This document shows positions 24,870 to 36,765 of a DNA stretch of 64,000 nt, one piece after another; the first letter of the stretch is position 1, and each line of letters starts with the position of its first letter. The notes beneath the pieces were generated by a model. It worked only from the letters and a program-made list of their open reading frames with translations. It did not search any database and was not told the DNA's origin. A program made the translations under genes and the position numbers. The DNA is from Lepidurus packardi (Eukaryota > Arthropoda > Branchiopoda > Notostraca > Triopsidae). The stretch is from the NCBI GenBank assembly GCA_023053545.1, contig JAKZAN010000004.1, positions 5,580,001 to 5,644,000 on the forward strand, written 5' to 3'.

Positions 24870-27800
24870 ATGGCCGCAGTGCAACCGCCTCCTCGCAAAG
24901 TAATTCAAAGAAATTGCGTTGCCGTTACTAACAGAGATACATTAAATATTCATAGGGCCAAGACGCCAAAGTATTAAAAAACCTCCATGTCGAACAATTA
25001 GCGAAATTGTCTCAGAAGCACCAACAAGAGTGCGATTTACTAGAAGATTTACGGTAATTGCTTTGACACCCCGCATATGATAAATGTTCTCTTACAACGA
25101 GCTAATAAATGTTTCCATTGTAGGACTTTTACTAAGCAAAAGTGCACTATTGAAAAGTCCTACGCTGAGGTAAGGAGAAAAAAAGTTTACTTAACCAGTC
25201 CTTGTCGAAAAGGGAGAAAAAATAGACTAAATTCATATACTATTCATATCGGAAAACCCGCGTTACGTACGGAATACCGAATTCGCTTAAAGAAAAGGGG
25301 AGAAGCGAGAGTTCGATAGAATTGTTCAGTAACAGCATAAGAAAGTTTAGACTTGAAAAGCGACCATAGGGCTTGGCAACCATGGGATAGCAAATGCACA
25401 AGCTTATTATTGATTTTCCCTGTGCTCGGCTAACGACTCCATACTGGAGAGAGTCGCATCTCGCTCGCAAAGCAAGGACGGGGAAGAACCTATCGATTCT
25501 ATCCCCTCGGAAACTTGAGTTCGTATTCAACGGGGCAAAGTATAGAATACTTGAAGATGATTATGTCGTTCTTCTGAGGGCTAAAACGTGTAGGATAGCG
25601 GTTACCAGAGATTACCGACTCCCTTGATCACCTTCGGTTAATCATTTTCTACCCGTAGGCGCTCTCTCGACTCGCCAACAATTATTTAGGCAAGAAACTA
25701 CCTCCAGTCAATGAAATTCAGGGTGAAACTGCCAAATCTCAATGGTACATACGGAATGATATGAAAGTAGGCTTTATTTATTTCGGTGGTTTATCCCGTA
25801 GGTCAATCTGGGCGGTATGGGCTTGCTTATTGGAAGAAACGGAACGGCTAAGCAGAGCTCGACTCGCTGCGGCAGAAATTTGGCAGCAGCGAGTAATTGA
25901 AGAAAATAAAACTGTTAAACTGCACAAAGGATCACTAGCAAAAAAAGTACGCGTTTTTTTTGAGCTTACACGAACCAAAGGCGCTTAGTCACAGCCCAAA
26001 AACTCTTTTTATTAGCCCTTGGAGGCGTTAAGGCTGGCCCAGGCAGATTTGCAAGCCACCGTCCTTCAGTTGGACAAATGCAAAAAACTGTATGTCGAGG
26101 AAGAAATAGTAACTCATGACGTCAGAGAAAAACACAAAGACGTCGAAGAAAAGTAAGGTTTATTACGTAATTTGCTCCAAGTTTTCTTTCAACTTGACGG
26201 TGTTTTGTTCAGATTGAAAAAAAAGAAGGGCAATTTCTTCCAGTCTCTTTCTTCACTGCAGAAATCTAGCGCGAAAGTAAAAACGTACAAATCTTGAAAC
26301 CAAAAAGGGACTAACATAATTTCGATCTTCAGTTGGGGAGTCGACGAAACTTGTGCGAGGAGCGGTCCACAACTGCTCGCAATGATTATTTGCTCCAATT
26401 AGCTGCGTCCAATTCTCACCAAGAACGTTATTTCCTGGTGGATTTACCAGAGGCTATGAAAGTAATTCTCCTTTGATCACTCTCGAAGGGAGCTCATAAC
26501 TTAAGAGCATGTTTGCGAAATGTTCAGGCACTGGACGGTGAATTGCATGAGCGTCTCGCAGATTTCTTCAACCTTCTGGGACGTACGGAATTACTAACTT
26601 GCCAAGCTGCTTTGACTTCTTACACGCGCCTCAAGGACCAATCACAAACCGTAATAACGATACTTACGATACTTTAACGATACCCTTCCCCAGGATTTTA
26701 ACTTTATTTATGAGTAACATACGAGTTTTTACTTTTAGGTTACTCGTGATTATGACAATGCATGCTATTCGGGCTGTTTCCCTGTACTGCAAAACCACAT
26801 TACGTATGCTTTTACGCCTTGCCCGGGAGATGAAGTGACCACGGTTTCCAACGACCGCGGTGCTGGGCAAAGTTTGCAGCAGAAAGCTAAGCAATTTTCC
26901 ACCAGATTAGCCCAAGCTGTGAAAGAGCTCAATGAGCTGTACAAGAAATTGAATACTTTACAAGCACTCAAGGATGCTGGCAATAAAGTAACGTAGCACA
27001 CCCAAACAGTAGTACACCAACAGTTTTTTTTCTTAGATCAAGTGAAGACAGTCGGTTGAATATTTTCAAATAATGTTTATCCGTCCCTTTTCAGGTGGAC
27101 CCCGGTGATCCAAATGGACCTGACTTGGAGTGCAAGATTGAAGAAACTAAGCATAAGATTCGTAGTGCAGAGGTATACTTTTACATGCTTTTACATACAA
27201 GTCCAAATATTAACGTGAAGATTTTTGTTTTTTGCTTTGTTTTTCCTATTATTTTTCTCTCGGTTTAGACGGCCAAAGTTAAAGCAGAAGCTCGCTTGGA
27301 ATGTATGCGTCAAGGTGGAGGTATATCACTTATATTGGCTTAAAGGACTCAATAACCACATGTACGCATTTGATTGAGGGAAATTAACTTTTGATATTTG
27401 CAGTCAATGTGGAGGAGTTTATGGTGGATCTAGACAGTTTAGCAGCATTCGACCTCGTTCGTTCAGCGTCCCAAGCTTCTATTCGATCGGTAAATCAAAA
27501 AGCAAAAGCACGTAATTGCATTGCTATTCGGTTCTCGGGAGTTAATCCAGTAAAATATAACCTTTCGCATGGCTTAGGAAATGGCCAGTGATGACTCGGA
27601 TGTAAATGAAGGAACCTCAGGGGACTCGGCTGCTGCCTCGCAGACTTCACAACAGGAACCCAATGAAGAAGACGAAGGTAAATGGGTTATACGCAATAAG
27701 CGCGAAAAGGTCGTTATCACCGTGTGTGTTAGATATTGCTTCGCAGATAGGAGAGATGGATGCCTCGTGGCAAATTAACGCGGCAGACGTAGAATGGCCC

Positions 27801-30407
27801 GTAGAGCCTGAGGGAGGCCCAGAAGTAGCAGAAGTGACAGCTGAAACAGCACCAGAGCCCGTTCAGGCTGTTCAGCAGATCGCTATTCAGCCTCTAAATT
27901 ATGATTGGTCCCAACCCATCCGATGCCTTGCGCTCTACACTTATGTCGTAAGTAAAAACAGAAGAATGAATACAAATTAAATAAATGGAGAAGAAGAAAA
28001 GAAAATATCTAGTTCCTAAAAAAGGTCAGTGAAATATGGGTGTCTCTTTTAGGCACAAAATGCTGACGAGTTATCCATGATGGAAAATGAAGAAATAGAA
28101 CTGGTAGGCGGCGGCGAAGGCGAGGGCGATGGATGGGTGAAAGCGCGGAATTACAAAGGCGAAGAAGGTTTCGTGCCGCAGAACTACTTGGATATTCCGG
28201 ATCTGCATGAAGAAGCCGCCTTGCAAATGCAAATTCAGAACGAAATGGATGCCGAGGCCGAAACCATGTTGGAAGAGCAGCGTGGCCCAAGCGATGTAAT
28301 CGTGGATTCGCAGGCCAACCCACTGCCAGTAGACATGGGCGGTTACTCGGTTGAAAGTGAAATTTCATTTTCTTCAGTGGATTACACTTACCAACCCGCA
28401 TACAACAATAACGAACCTGAACTACCTCTTGACGATCTTCGTCAAGCTCCGGATTCTTTGCCATGTGAGAAAGAAACCCCAATTTCTAGGTTGTTTTTAT
28501 TATTTTTTTCTTGTTTTTCTCATCAATCCTCATAGTACATGGATACTGCTGTGCTGTTTATGATTACGATGCGGCCTGTGCTGGCGAGCTTTCGTTTCGG
28601 GAAGACGACGTCATACTCATATTGAACCGAGACGGGCAACACGGAGTTGACGATGGCTGGTGGGAGGGCAAATTAGTAGCGACGGGGGAAGTAGGCGTAT
28701 TCCCATCGTTGGTAGTCGAAGAATGTGGTCCGAACGGTGAGCCTTTGACACCAAAGGTAATTTTAAGGCTTGTCAAAATCATTAAAAAAAAAATAATAAA
28801 AACCGTGAAATCTAAGCATAATTTAGTGTTTTTTATTATTTTTTATTTTTTTTTTACAATTCACAACTCTCACTTCTCAGTTTTCATAGTCTGCGATTTA
28901 TGAACGAGCGATTTTTTTCCTTTCGTTCCCTTTGATAGGATTCACCTATTGCTGCAGAGTTGTCTGCACCGCCAGTATTTACGCCCCCAGAGGTACCCGT
29001 GTTTCTGTTACCGCCCGAAAAAGTGATCATCACTCAGCCCACGCCATCCGAACAGGAAAGTTCCGAGCAGGAATGTTCCGCTGAAGGTAAGTTCCGTAAA
29101 ATATTTGTTTTTGTAACTAACTCTTGGTGTGTAATAACTTTTATTGTTTTTATGAATAAGTCCCCTGTTTCGTGTTTTCTAGTTGTTTCGTATACTTATG
29201 ATCCGCCTCATTTTGAGATAGAACTCTCCGGAGACCAACAATCGTTGTACAAAACGCAGTTTTCTGAAGGTATTCTAATTTTTAGGCTTGTTTATTTTTG
29301 TATTTTTACGCGTGCGATGACGATGATAAAACTCTGAATTCCTGATGAGTTTGCTCTTAACTAGTTTATTGCTGTTATGTATGATATAAGTTTTATTTTT
29401 TAAAGCAGGGTAAGTTTCACAGTTTTCTGATGGATTATGTGAATTCGTACTGATTTCTGGTAATCATTTACTGATTTTTTTCCGAATTCGTTTCCACGTC
29501 TGAATCGATTAGTTCATACTGTTTATAGGGTTCTTCATTAACTAAAATTTGAACTGTTTATTATGCCTGCACAGGAAAAATGCTTGTTGAATTTTATTAC
29601 TAAATCTTAAATGAATTCAGAATGATATTTTGTCTTCAGCTTTTACCATGTATAATGTTAATATTTACTACTTTATTTCTTATAGTATTTATTTATTAGA
29701 TGGAATGTTTATCAATTCTTACATCAGTTCACACGTGTGTAGCTCAATTTAGTAGATCAATTTTCGCCCTGAAATAGGAGTTTACTTTATCAGTGACATT
29801 TTATTACTATAAAATAATAAAATTTGTAATCTCTATTTTTTGTATTGCAAGCTGGTAATCCTGAAGTGGTAATCACTACAGCAGAAGACGAGGTACACCT
29901 GTTTTAAAACTTTAATTGAAAAAAAGAGCATATCCTTACAGAACATATCCTTACATAAACACAAAAGCAAAGTTTCGCGAAAATTGTTCAGGTTTGGAGC
30001 GAATTTTTTTCCACTCTAAAAGGGAGCAACTTGTGCTCTGAAAAAGAATTTCCCTGTACAAATGTATTGTTATGTAACATGATAACTAGACATTAAGTTT
30101 CTTTTACTAGATACCAACGGAAAGCGAAGAGTCACCATGCAGCGCTACTTCGATTGTGGTGACCGCGGCAACACCGACCGTCGAACACGCTGAAGAGATT
30201 ATTGGCGAACACGAAAAGTGGGAAGAAAAAGAAACAGAAGTGACAACTTTACCGACAGAAGAAGTCGGAGATGAGATTCAAAAGGTAGTTTCTTCATTTT
30301 CGACTGTCTCTGGCCCTGACATCGGTAGTGGAGATGACGTTCGCGAAGTCGAAGCCATCGAGCAAGAGCTGAAAATGCTGGAAATGTCAAAAGAATCTTA
30401 CGCATAA
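24870..30407 (+). CDS. nwk: Nervous wreck / FCHSD-type F-BAR and double-SH3 protein
   Basis: Membrane-curving adaptor that links endocytic membranes to WASP/Arp2/3 actin assembly; in insects it restrains synaptic growth at the neuromuscular junction. 21 exons: 24870-24899, 24956-25053, 25124-25169, 25659-25744, 25802-25946, 26016-26152, 26213-26276, 26333-26461, 26528-26650, 26739-26987, 27095-27172, 27269-27320, 27404-27489, 27578-27677, 27733-27947, 28053-28464, 28536-28756, 28939-29086, 29183-29269, 29852-29892 and 30111-30407 (947 residues). The F-BAR domain begins [20 protein letters not shown] and includes [20 protein letters not shown]. The first SH3 (about residue 536, CLALYTYV then [18 protein letters not shown]) and the second (about 684, [15 protein letters not shown] then [18 protein letters not shown]) are clear. 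A Pro/Glu-rich tail with the [10 protein letters not shown] stretch follows. Intron 19 carries dispersed repeats. Confidence 0.95.
29752..30060. repeat. Two copies of a GAGC-type short dispersed repeat in nwk introns 19-20
   Basis: Sequence near 29752-29800 (GATCAATTTTCGCCCTGAA, then TTTACTTTATCA) and near 29985-30050 (AATTGTTCAGGTTTGGAGCGA, then CACTCTAAAAGGGAGCAA) resemble copies further right at 31830, 32488 and 33656. The family signature is GAGCAATTTTCG together with CTTTTAGAGCG. Confidence 0.5.
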
Positions 30408-31120
30408 AATTGTATGCAAAAAACGTTAAGTCGATAGATCAATTCAAGCGCAATACTCTTGACATAATTAATCCATATTATAGTCCAGGAAAATTTTAAG
30501 GAACGTGGAAGGTGTAAAAAAACGTTTAACTTTGAAATATTCCAGAGAGAATTGTTTAGCTTTGTATTCTAATTTTATTTTCTATTTATGTTTAAGTTAT
30601 ACTTGCGTGCGGTACGACAGAAGAGTGCACATGATCTCACGTTTCCGTGTTAGCGAGTGATCTAAAAAGAAAATGTTAAAAAAGCCAATTTTATTTGAGA
30701 AATCTCATATCCGTTATAACCTTGCAGTAGAATTTCTTTCTTTAGCTATACATCTTTCGGGCCTTCTTATATGCTATACATTACCTGTTAGAATTTTTCT
30801 TTTTTTTGCGAAAGTAAAACTTTGGTCACATACGTGTATTAGCGAATAATAAAATGATTGCACACTCTCGTTACGAAATATACTCACAAAGTTGAGGATT
30901 ATTACACGAAATGTTTATACACAGGCCAAAATTGAAAGCCGAAAACATTAAAAAAATTGGGTGACAATGACGTATTAAGTTTATTTTTTCTTTTGGTATA
31001 GAGGAAGTTCAGTAATATATAATATAATTCTTCTTATTGGTAATGTGGCGTAGGCAACATAATGTATGTATGAAACACTTCTTTATGTGTAATTTGGGAG
31101 GTTATCTTAAGGGTAGGATC
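30408..31120. other. Convergent 3' flanks of nwk and the neuropeptide gene
   Basis: AT-rich sequence, presumably the 3' UTRs of both genes. AATAATAAAATG near 30845 supplies a + strand polyadenylation signal. No further gene is seen. Confidence 0.45.
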
Positions 31121-34100
31121 TTAATCAGAACGCTTCATAGTCGAAAAGTCACCGAATCCATTGGAAAAAGTGTCGCCGTGGAATCCGCGACCACCGTTTC
31201 CTGTTATGCGTTTGTTCTCCAGCATGTTGTCATAGTATGTTGCAAAGGGGATGAGTTTGAGTGGTTCCGAGTTTCGCTTCATAGTCGAAAAATCGCCAAA
31301 TCCGCTGCTAAAAGTATCGCCATGGAATCCTCTGCTTCCGCCAATGCCGGTCATTCGTTTGTAGTTGTAAATAGGACGAGCCATCCAAACCATGGACATG
31401 GGTACTAGTTGCTGTCTTTCGTACTTGTCGACGGTTAAATCATTTTTGAGACTCGATGAATCATCTACGGTACCTTGAAGTTCTGTTGCTTCCGCTTGAC
31501 GCCTCCACCTGTTGATTATGGGAAGTTCTTGATTGTTGTTCTTATTCACAGGTTGTCGTTGCAGCCCAATTTGCATTCCGTTGACTTGGAATGCTGTAAC
31601 AAACAATAATAAAGAACAACGAAAGAGTGATTAAGCCAAATATTGTCAACCTTTCTGTTGGGGCCTGGAGTTTGACCTTCAACTTTTATTTCACACTTAA
31701 AAGTAACAAATTTAAGAATAAATTCATATCGCAATTTAAAATGTCTTGTTCGCATGTAATGAGTCAAACACCAGAAATGAATCATGGCTTTCTATATAGT
31801 CATAAGAATAGACTTCAATTCCAAAAGGAAAATTGCTCTGTTTTAGAGCGAAAACTTCTTTTGCTCGAAAAGAAAGCAATTTTCGGTAGGAAATAGAACA
31901 TTATTTTTTATTAATGTAGACGTCATAATCAATTTCTCCTTTACATATTTCTTATATTGTAAAATCTATTATGATTCATTTGAAGTCCGCGATTTAATTG
32001 TATGGTAAAAGACTTTTTTAATACTATTAAATTACTAAACCCATCAATCAATCTTTAGATGTTATAACCCTAAGACTAGATTAATTAATTAAATTCTTCG
32101 TTAATTTGTTCCACATACAGCCCCACGAAAATTTGCTCTTTGCCTAATTTGTTTGCAGAAAGATTGTTCTCCTGTAATTCCGTGTGGTCCTTTGTGGTAT
32201 ATTATATGATCTTTATTAGCTCATAATTTTTCTACTGTTTTTACAAGGCAGACATTTGAACCTTCCTTTGCTGCAGCAGGATCTTGACTGGTAGAAATTC
32301 TGAGTTTTAATCCGGTTTGCTCGAGCCGGGTGTCGAAAGAAAATGCTGATGGTGGAGACCAAAAAGATTCCCCACCATTATCAGTCCATTTTCTTTGTTA
32401 GTGAGTTTAGTATTTAAAGAGGACCTGGAACATGAAATGTCTCTTTGCCTGCTACTATGGAAAAAAAATAAAGCCCAACTTCAAAGACAATTTCTCGGAT
32501 TTAGAGCGAACGCTTTTTTCGTTTTAAAAGATTGCATTATTTGCTCTAACGTAGAACTTTATTTCTATCAATGTACAGAAATTGGCTATTATCCTAATGC
32601 GTGTTCCCACTATGGTGCCTATCCCAACCTATATCGATGGTAAAACAGAAGACTCGTCTCTTTTCCCGTCACTGTCAGCCGCAGAGGGTAAATAAGTTAC
32701 TTCAGTCAGGTGGCCTCCTTCTTGGTGAAACTCTCGATCAAGCTATAATTGAAAAAGCACCGACACCCAAGTTTAAGTTGTGCCTCTATACGGTGTATCG
32801 TAATTTTGACCTAATTTACACTTTACCAACGGGGTTGATGCCTGTCCAATGCATGTCCTGGGTGTCTTTAATTTGAACTTTCTACCTCCTGTGAGGCGCT
32901 AACGAGCTTTACTATCTCCAACTTGAAACAAACTACAACCTCAAACCCTCGTCCCATTATAGATAATGGTAGGGAGAATGTTTGCTTTTCACCCATGTTA
33001 CACTTAAAGGGAGAAAAATGGCATTACCTTGAGTAGCCGCTACGGCGACAATGAACGCCACTATGCATATCCTTCAGCAAAAGAAAAGAAAACAAGTATA
33101 TTATTATTTGACTAATTTAATTTCTTTCCTGGAAAAAAAGAAAAGTGCAAGACCAAATATACACACATGTGAGAAGTAGTTTTCCGCAGTTATAGCTATT
33201 GCAAAGCCTAAAATTAATCCATAAAGTTGGGATCTCTTGCAGTACGTCTGTGCCGTACCACACAATTCAAATTCACCTACAGAACCTTCTGGGGACTCCG
33301 CGGGAGCGAGACCACATGTCGAATCGTTTGCTGAATGCCTAGGGTACTAAAGGAGTATGACAGAGCTAACCTTGTACTTGTATCGTACACCGCATTCAGT
33401 CCGATTTTCTACTTAAATAGAAAACTTTATTAAAGCGAAAATTGCGAGAACCTGTTGATCTTTTCTATATATTGCTTGACGAATTGTCTTTTATTGCTGG
33501 CCCTTGCTTTTTTTTGCACTTACAAGTTGTAAGCTTCACGAAATAAACAAGGTGAATCCAATTACGGTTGGTTTTAAAAGGTTATATTCCCTAAAACCAG
33601 CAAAATGCCTGAAACGCGAAAGTATTGATAAAAGTAAGGTTCTATTACAGAGCTAAAATTGCTCCCTTTTAGAGCGACAAAAATGCTTTTGCTCACAAAC
33701 GGAGCAATTTTCGTTCTGAATTGAGATTTACTTCTATCAACGTGTGAGAATAAGCAGTGGTAAACTACATAAAGGAGCCTTTTTACGAAGTAAGACTCCG
33801 GTTAGGCATTTAGAGTTCCATTTGATTTATTTTTTTTGTGTGTACGTTGTACTGTACGGCAGTAATACATTTCTCGTATTTGTGCCCACAAATACCAGCT
33901 ATCGGTTGGCGTCGGGAGTTACGAGCTATAACAACCTCTTGATTCTGCAAGTGACAGCTGCCGTAAACTTGGATTTTTGGTAAGAAAGCTTGCCCTTTTC
34001 CTTTAGGAAATGTCAAAGTGTAACTTTCGGGAGGTATTGACATTGACAAATGGTAAATAATTGCAATTGGCTGTAATGCCAATCCTCTAAACCATCCAAA

Positions 34101-34181
34101 ATTGTAAGAAGTAATAGGAGCACAACAAATCATGAAAAAATAGGAATATGTGTCAAAAACTTACCGGGTTCGAACGCTCAT
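31121..34181 (-). CDS. Putative neuropeptide precursor with two near-identical peptide copies
   Basis: Three exons on the minus strand (34181-34165, 33071-33028, 31593-31121) join in phase to a 177-residue secretory precursor. Residues 1-20 form a clear signal peptide with core ICIVAFIVAVAAT. Downstream are basic cleavage sites (RWRR near residue 50, then KR pairs). Two KR-flanked peptides of 25 and 24 residues, at about 101-125 and 150-173, share the core RGFHGDTFSxGFGDFSTM and begin MTGIGGS and ITGNGG. They are separated by a spacer starting NSEPLKLIPFATYYDN. There is no glycine before the KR sites, so the C-termini should be free acids. Repetition between dibasic sites behind a signal peptide is the standard layout of a neuropeptide precursor. 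I do not recognise the peptide family; faint likeness to orcomyotropin/orcokinin-type peptides (GF repeats) and to ITG-type peptides is too weak to name it. The introns (1434 and 1093 nt) hold several short repeats. Confidence 0.7.
31136..31354 (-). repeat. Two copies of the peptide-coding unit
   Basis: Segments 31354-31280 and 31207-31136 encode the two GFHGDTF-GFGDFSTM peptides. They are nearly identical in DNA as well as protein (for example both contain GGATTC...GGCGA...TTTTC in the same order), indicating a tandem duplication within one exon. Confidence 0.8.
31830..31895 (+). repeat. GAGC-type short dispersed repeat, copy in intron 2 of the neuropeptide gene
   Basis: AATTGCTCTGTTTTAGAGCG followed by TTTTGCTCG and AAAGCAATTTTCGG. 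It has the same order of blocks as the copy at 33656, so this is a defined repeat unit of about 65-90 bp rather than chance low complexity. Confidence 0.6.
32346..32980. repeat. Stem-loop and facing inverted repeats around another GAGC-type copy
   Basis: CTGATGGTGG at 32346-32355 pairs with CCACCATTATCAG at 32372-32384 as a hairpin. The same GATAATGGTxGGGxGAAT phrase recurs in opposite orientation at 32962-32980. Between them a GAGC-type copy lies at 32488-32585 (TTTAGAGCGAACGC, then TTATTTCTATCAATGT). It may be one small inverted-repeat element of about 630 bp. Confidence 0.4.
33656..33750 (+). repeat. GAGC-type short dispersed repeat, copy in intron 1 of the neuropeptide gene
   Basis: The best-preserved copy: AATTGCTCCCTTTTAGAGCG, then TTTTGCTC, then GGAGCAATTTTCG, and a tail GATTTACTTCTATCAACGTG shared with the copies at 32488 and 29752. 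The unit is partly palindromic (ATTGCTCC / GGAGCAAT). Confidence 0.6.
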
Positions 34182-34358
34182 TGTTAAGATTGATTCCAAA
34201 ACAGACGGTTTAAAGATTGAGGAGCACTGGATTAGTCTTTTTCTTTTAAATGCTTCAGATTTCTGAAAGGTTGCGTAGGTATATGTTGAAGTTTGTTGGC
34301 TTATAGTCGAAGCACTGTTTGGAACTAGCTTTGAAGAGAACGCAGGTGAACTCCGTGC

Positions 34359-34365
34359 CTTTATA
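34359..34365 (-). promoter_or_regulatory. TATA box of the neuropeptide gene
   Basis: On the minus strand the sequence reads GGGTTATAAAGGCACGG, about 180 bp upstream of the start codon at 34181. Regulated peptide genes commonly have TATA promoters. The start would lie near 34335. Confidence 0.45.
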
Positions 34366-36765
34366 ACCCTCCGAAATCCTTCGCGGAGTGTGTGTGTAAG
34401 CAAAAAGGAAAAAAAAAAGAGAGAACTGGGGAGAGGGGGCGGAGATTAAGCAAGCAGAGAAACTGGAGAACACGCCTTTTCTGACTTCTAACTTGCGTAG
34501 TTTCATCGTCACGCCAGCGACTTTAGTTAAGACCCTTAGCTCGTTGACTAATATCCTTGATCGCATTTGAGTCAGCGAGTAGGCGCAACACAATTACGGA
34601 GTACAAGAATTACATGGTATAAGAAAAGGTATAATTCATACTGAGTGGTACAAGTTAATTCCTGTAAGAAGTTTAAACTTGTTGGAAAAGAGTTATATAT
34701 TTTGGCGCTGTTCAGAGTCTTCCAGTTTTCGGCAAGCGGATTGAATTGAGCTAGATGTCCCATAGATGCGAGTTTAAAAGTTTTTTTTTTATGAAATAAA
34801 AGGGAAAAAGCATATAAGAGAATCGGCAAAGAGCAAGGTATATAATTTACAAAAGACGGCACTTTTTTACGAGCACATTGTTGTGCACAGTCCTTGCTCG
34901 GAGATTTGCATAAGAAATTCGATTACTGTGTACCCGAAGACGTGCTGAAGACTGTCGCTGGAGAAAGAAGAACTGAGAGACCAAGCATCGTTTCACCTTC
35001 ACTCCTTATAAGTCCTGGGAACTTCCAGCCAAGAGTGTGTTGCTGTCTAATGCAGTTACAACTTTGTACCCAATTAAATTAGGCAAATGTCGGATCCGCT
35101 ATAAAGAACGTCTGTTTGTGTGAGCCATGTCAAGCTATCAACACGCTTAGAGTAAAGGGCCAAAAGACAGGACAAGGGACCGCCACCAACGTATAAGTAA
35201 GGTACAGTATTTAGCTCCATAGATACACATGCAATGTACAGCATCCGCCGGTCGCGCAAAGCTCCTTCCCAGACGCCTCGGATGTCAACGAGCAAAGACG
35301 AAAGCAAAAGTGATGTTCACCCCATGCTCTCGAATGTTCAACCTGATGTTGTCGATTAAAGCTAATGGAGCCAAAAAACTTTGGATATGTGCTTCGGTTG
35401 TTCGTATAATATATTATTCTCTTTACGAGAACAACAAAAGCTTGTTTCATAATGACCTTATATATATTTATTAACCTTTTTTCCTGCACTGTTGGTTGTA
35501 AACGTCCTTAGAGTAATTAACTTCCATTGCGTAACCTGGTAGCTCGTATTCTCTGTAACCTTTTCTAGCTATTGTCTTCTAGTAATTCAAGACGCAACCA
35601 ATTTCGAAAAGACCGCCTTTTTATTTTTGCTTTAAAAAAGATAAATTTACCAAAACTAATATTTCAGTGGCATTCTATATACTATTTCATGTTATTAGAC
35701 AGCAAATAAAATTATCTTGCAAAATATTAAGTTATGGAAATTGGCAACGCTGTTAGAGACAGAAAAATGCCTAACTTCGCATTGCTGCAATCGGTCTTGG
35801 AGGAAGTAGCAGGCAAGGGAGTAGTAAACAGTGTTGTGGGGGGCGAACAAGCTTACTAAATTCAATTCGTTCTCTTAACGCTTGGTAAGTTGAAAATCTG
35901 CGCGTTAAATTTTGATGTAAATGTTATAAGTATGATAAATAATTATTCATGTTCTTAGCAAGAAATCTACGGGTGGAATATATAGTCAAGTCATGTCATA
36001 ATTACATTATCTGCCGTATGGGAATAATGTACCGTAAGTATATGGCACAAGTGATTCTGTTCTTGCAAAAGTACTTAGAATTATAACTTCTGTATTAATC
36101 TATGGTTCTCTTTCACGCGTAGCCAAGTTATGTCCAGCTAACTTACTTAAAAAGCAAGTTCTAAAGGTCGTTGGCACACTGACCTACATAATTAACTCCT
36201 GCTTTCTTCTTCATTGCCGTGTTCACGTTCTTGCGAGGAATATTTGTCAGCGTAAAAGCCCCGAAGGTTCAATAATGCTTTTCCTGGCAAAGCTAGCCTC
36301 AAAAAACTGTTTAAGACCGATCGCCTGGAAGCTTTTCTTGTTTTCTTTCTGATTTCAAAAGTAATAAGGACTTTCACCGAAGTATTCTCAAGGGTCATTA
36401 AGCATAGTGTACAGTATACAGGACAATTTGACCTGTACCAACCGCCAGCATTCCTTCATTCGGGTTGGCCATTGAAAGAAGTTATTGCATGAGTTTCGTG
36501 CCGCGTATTAGATTTGCGTTCGGCCACGTAGCATACGAATTCCTATGCTTTTTTGTTGGACTTTTGTAATAATCCCCAGTTACTTGCAGCAGATTATCGG
36601 AAGGCGAAGGTGTTGGTTCCGTAGTTGTTTTTATACTGTCGTAAATTTCCCGTTATCTACGTATGGAAGGTGAATGAAAGCTAACAGTAGGTGCGGTAGG
36701 TTATCTTTCATCGTTTTTTTTTTTTTTACTTTATCTAGTGGCTACCGCAATCCGAAACTGAAAGC
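34366..36765. other. Long intergenic region, no gene seen
   Basis: 2.4 kb between the neuropeptide gene and CPT1. A purine-rich tract (GAGAACTGGGGAGAGGGGGC) lies near 34424 and a 14-nt T tract near 36716. No frame here has splice sites, a signal peptide or recognisable protein sequence. Confidence 0.5.

Noticed and set aside
25170..25658. Possible inserted element in the 489-nt intron 3 of nwk
   Set aside because: I looked for inverted ends and target duplications and found none convincing; recorded only as a longer-than-average intron.
33810..34133. 107-codon minus-strand frame inside intron 1 of the neuropeptide gene
   Set aside because: No flanking splice signals in phase with the gene and no family resemblance that I can support; possibly a repeat remnant.
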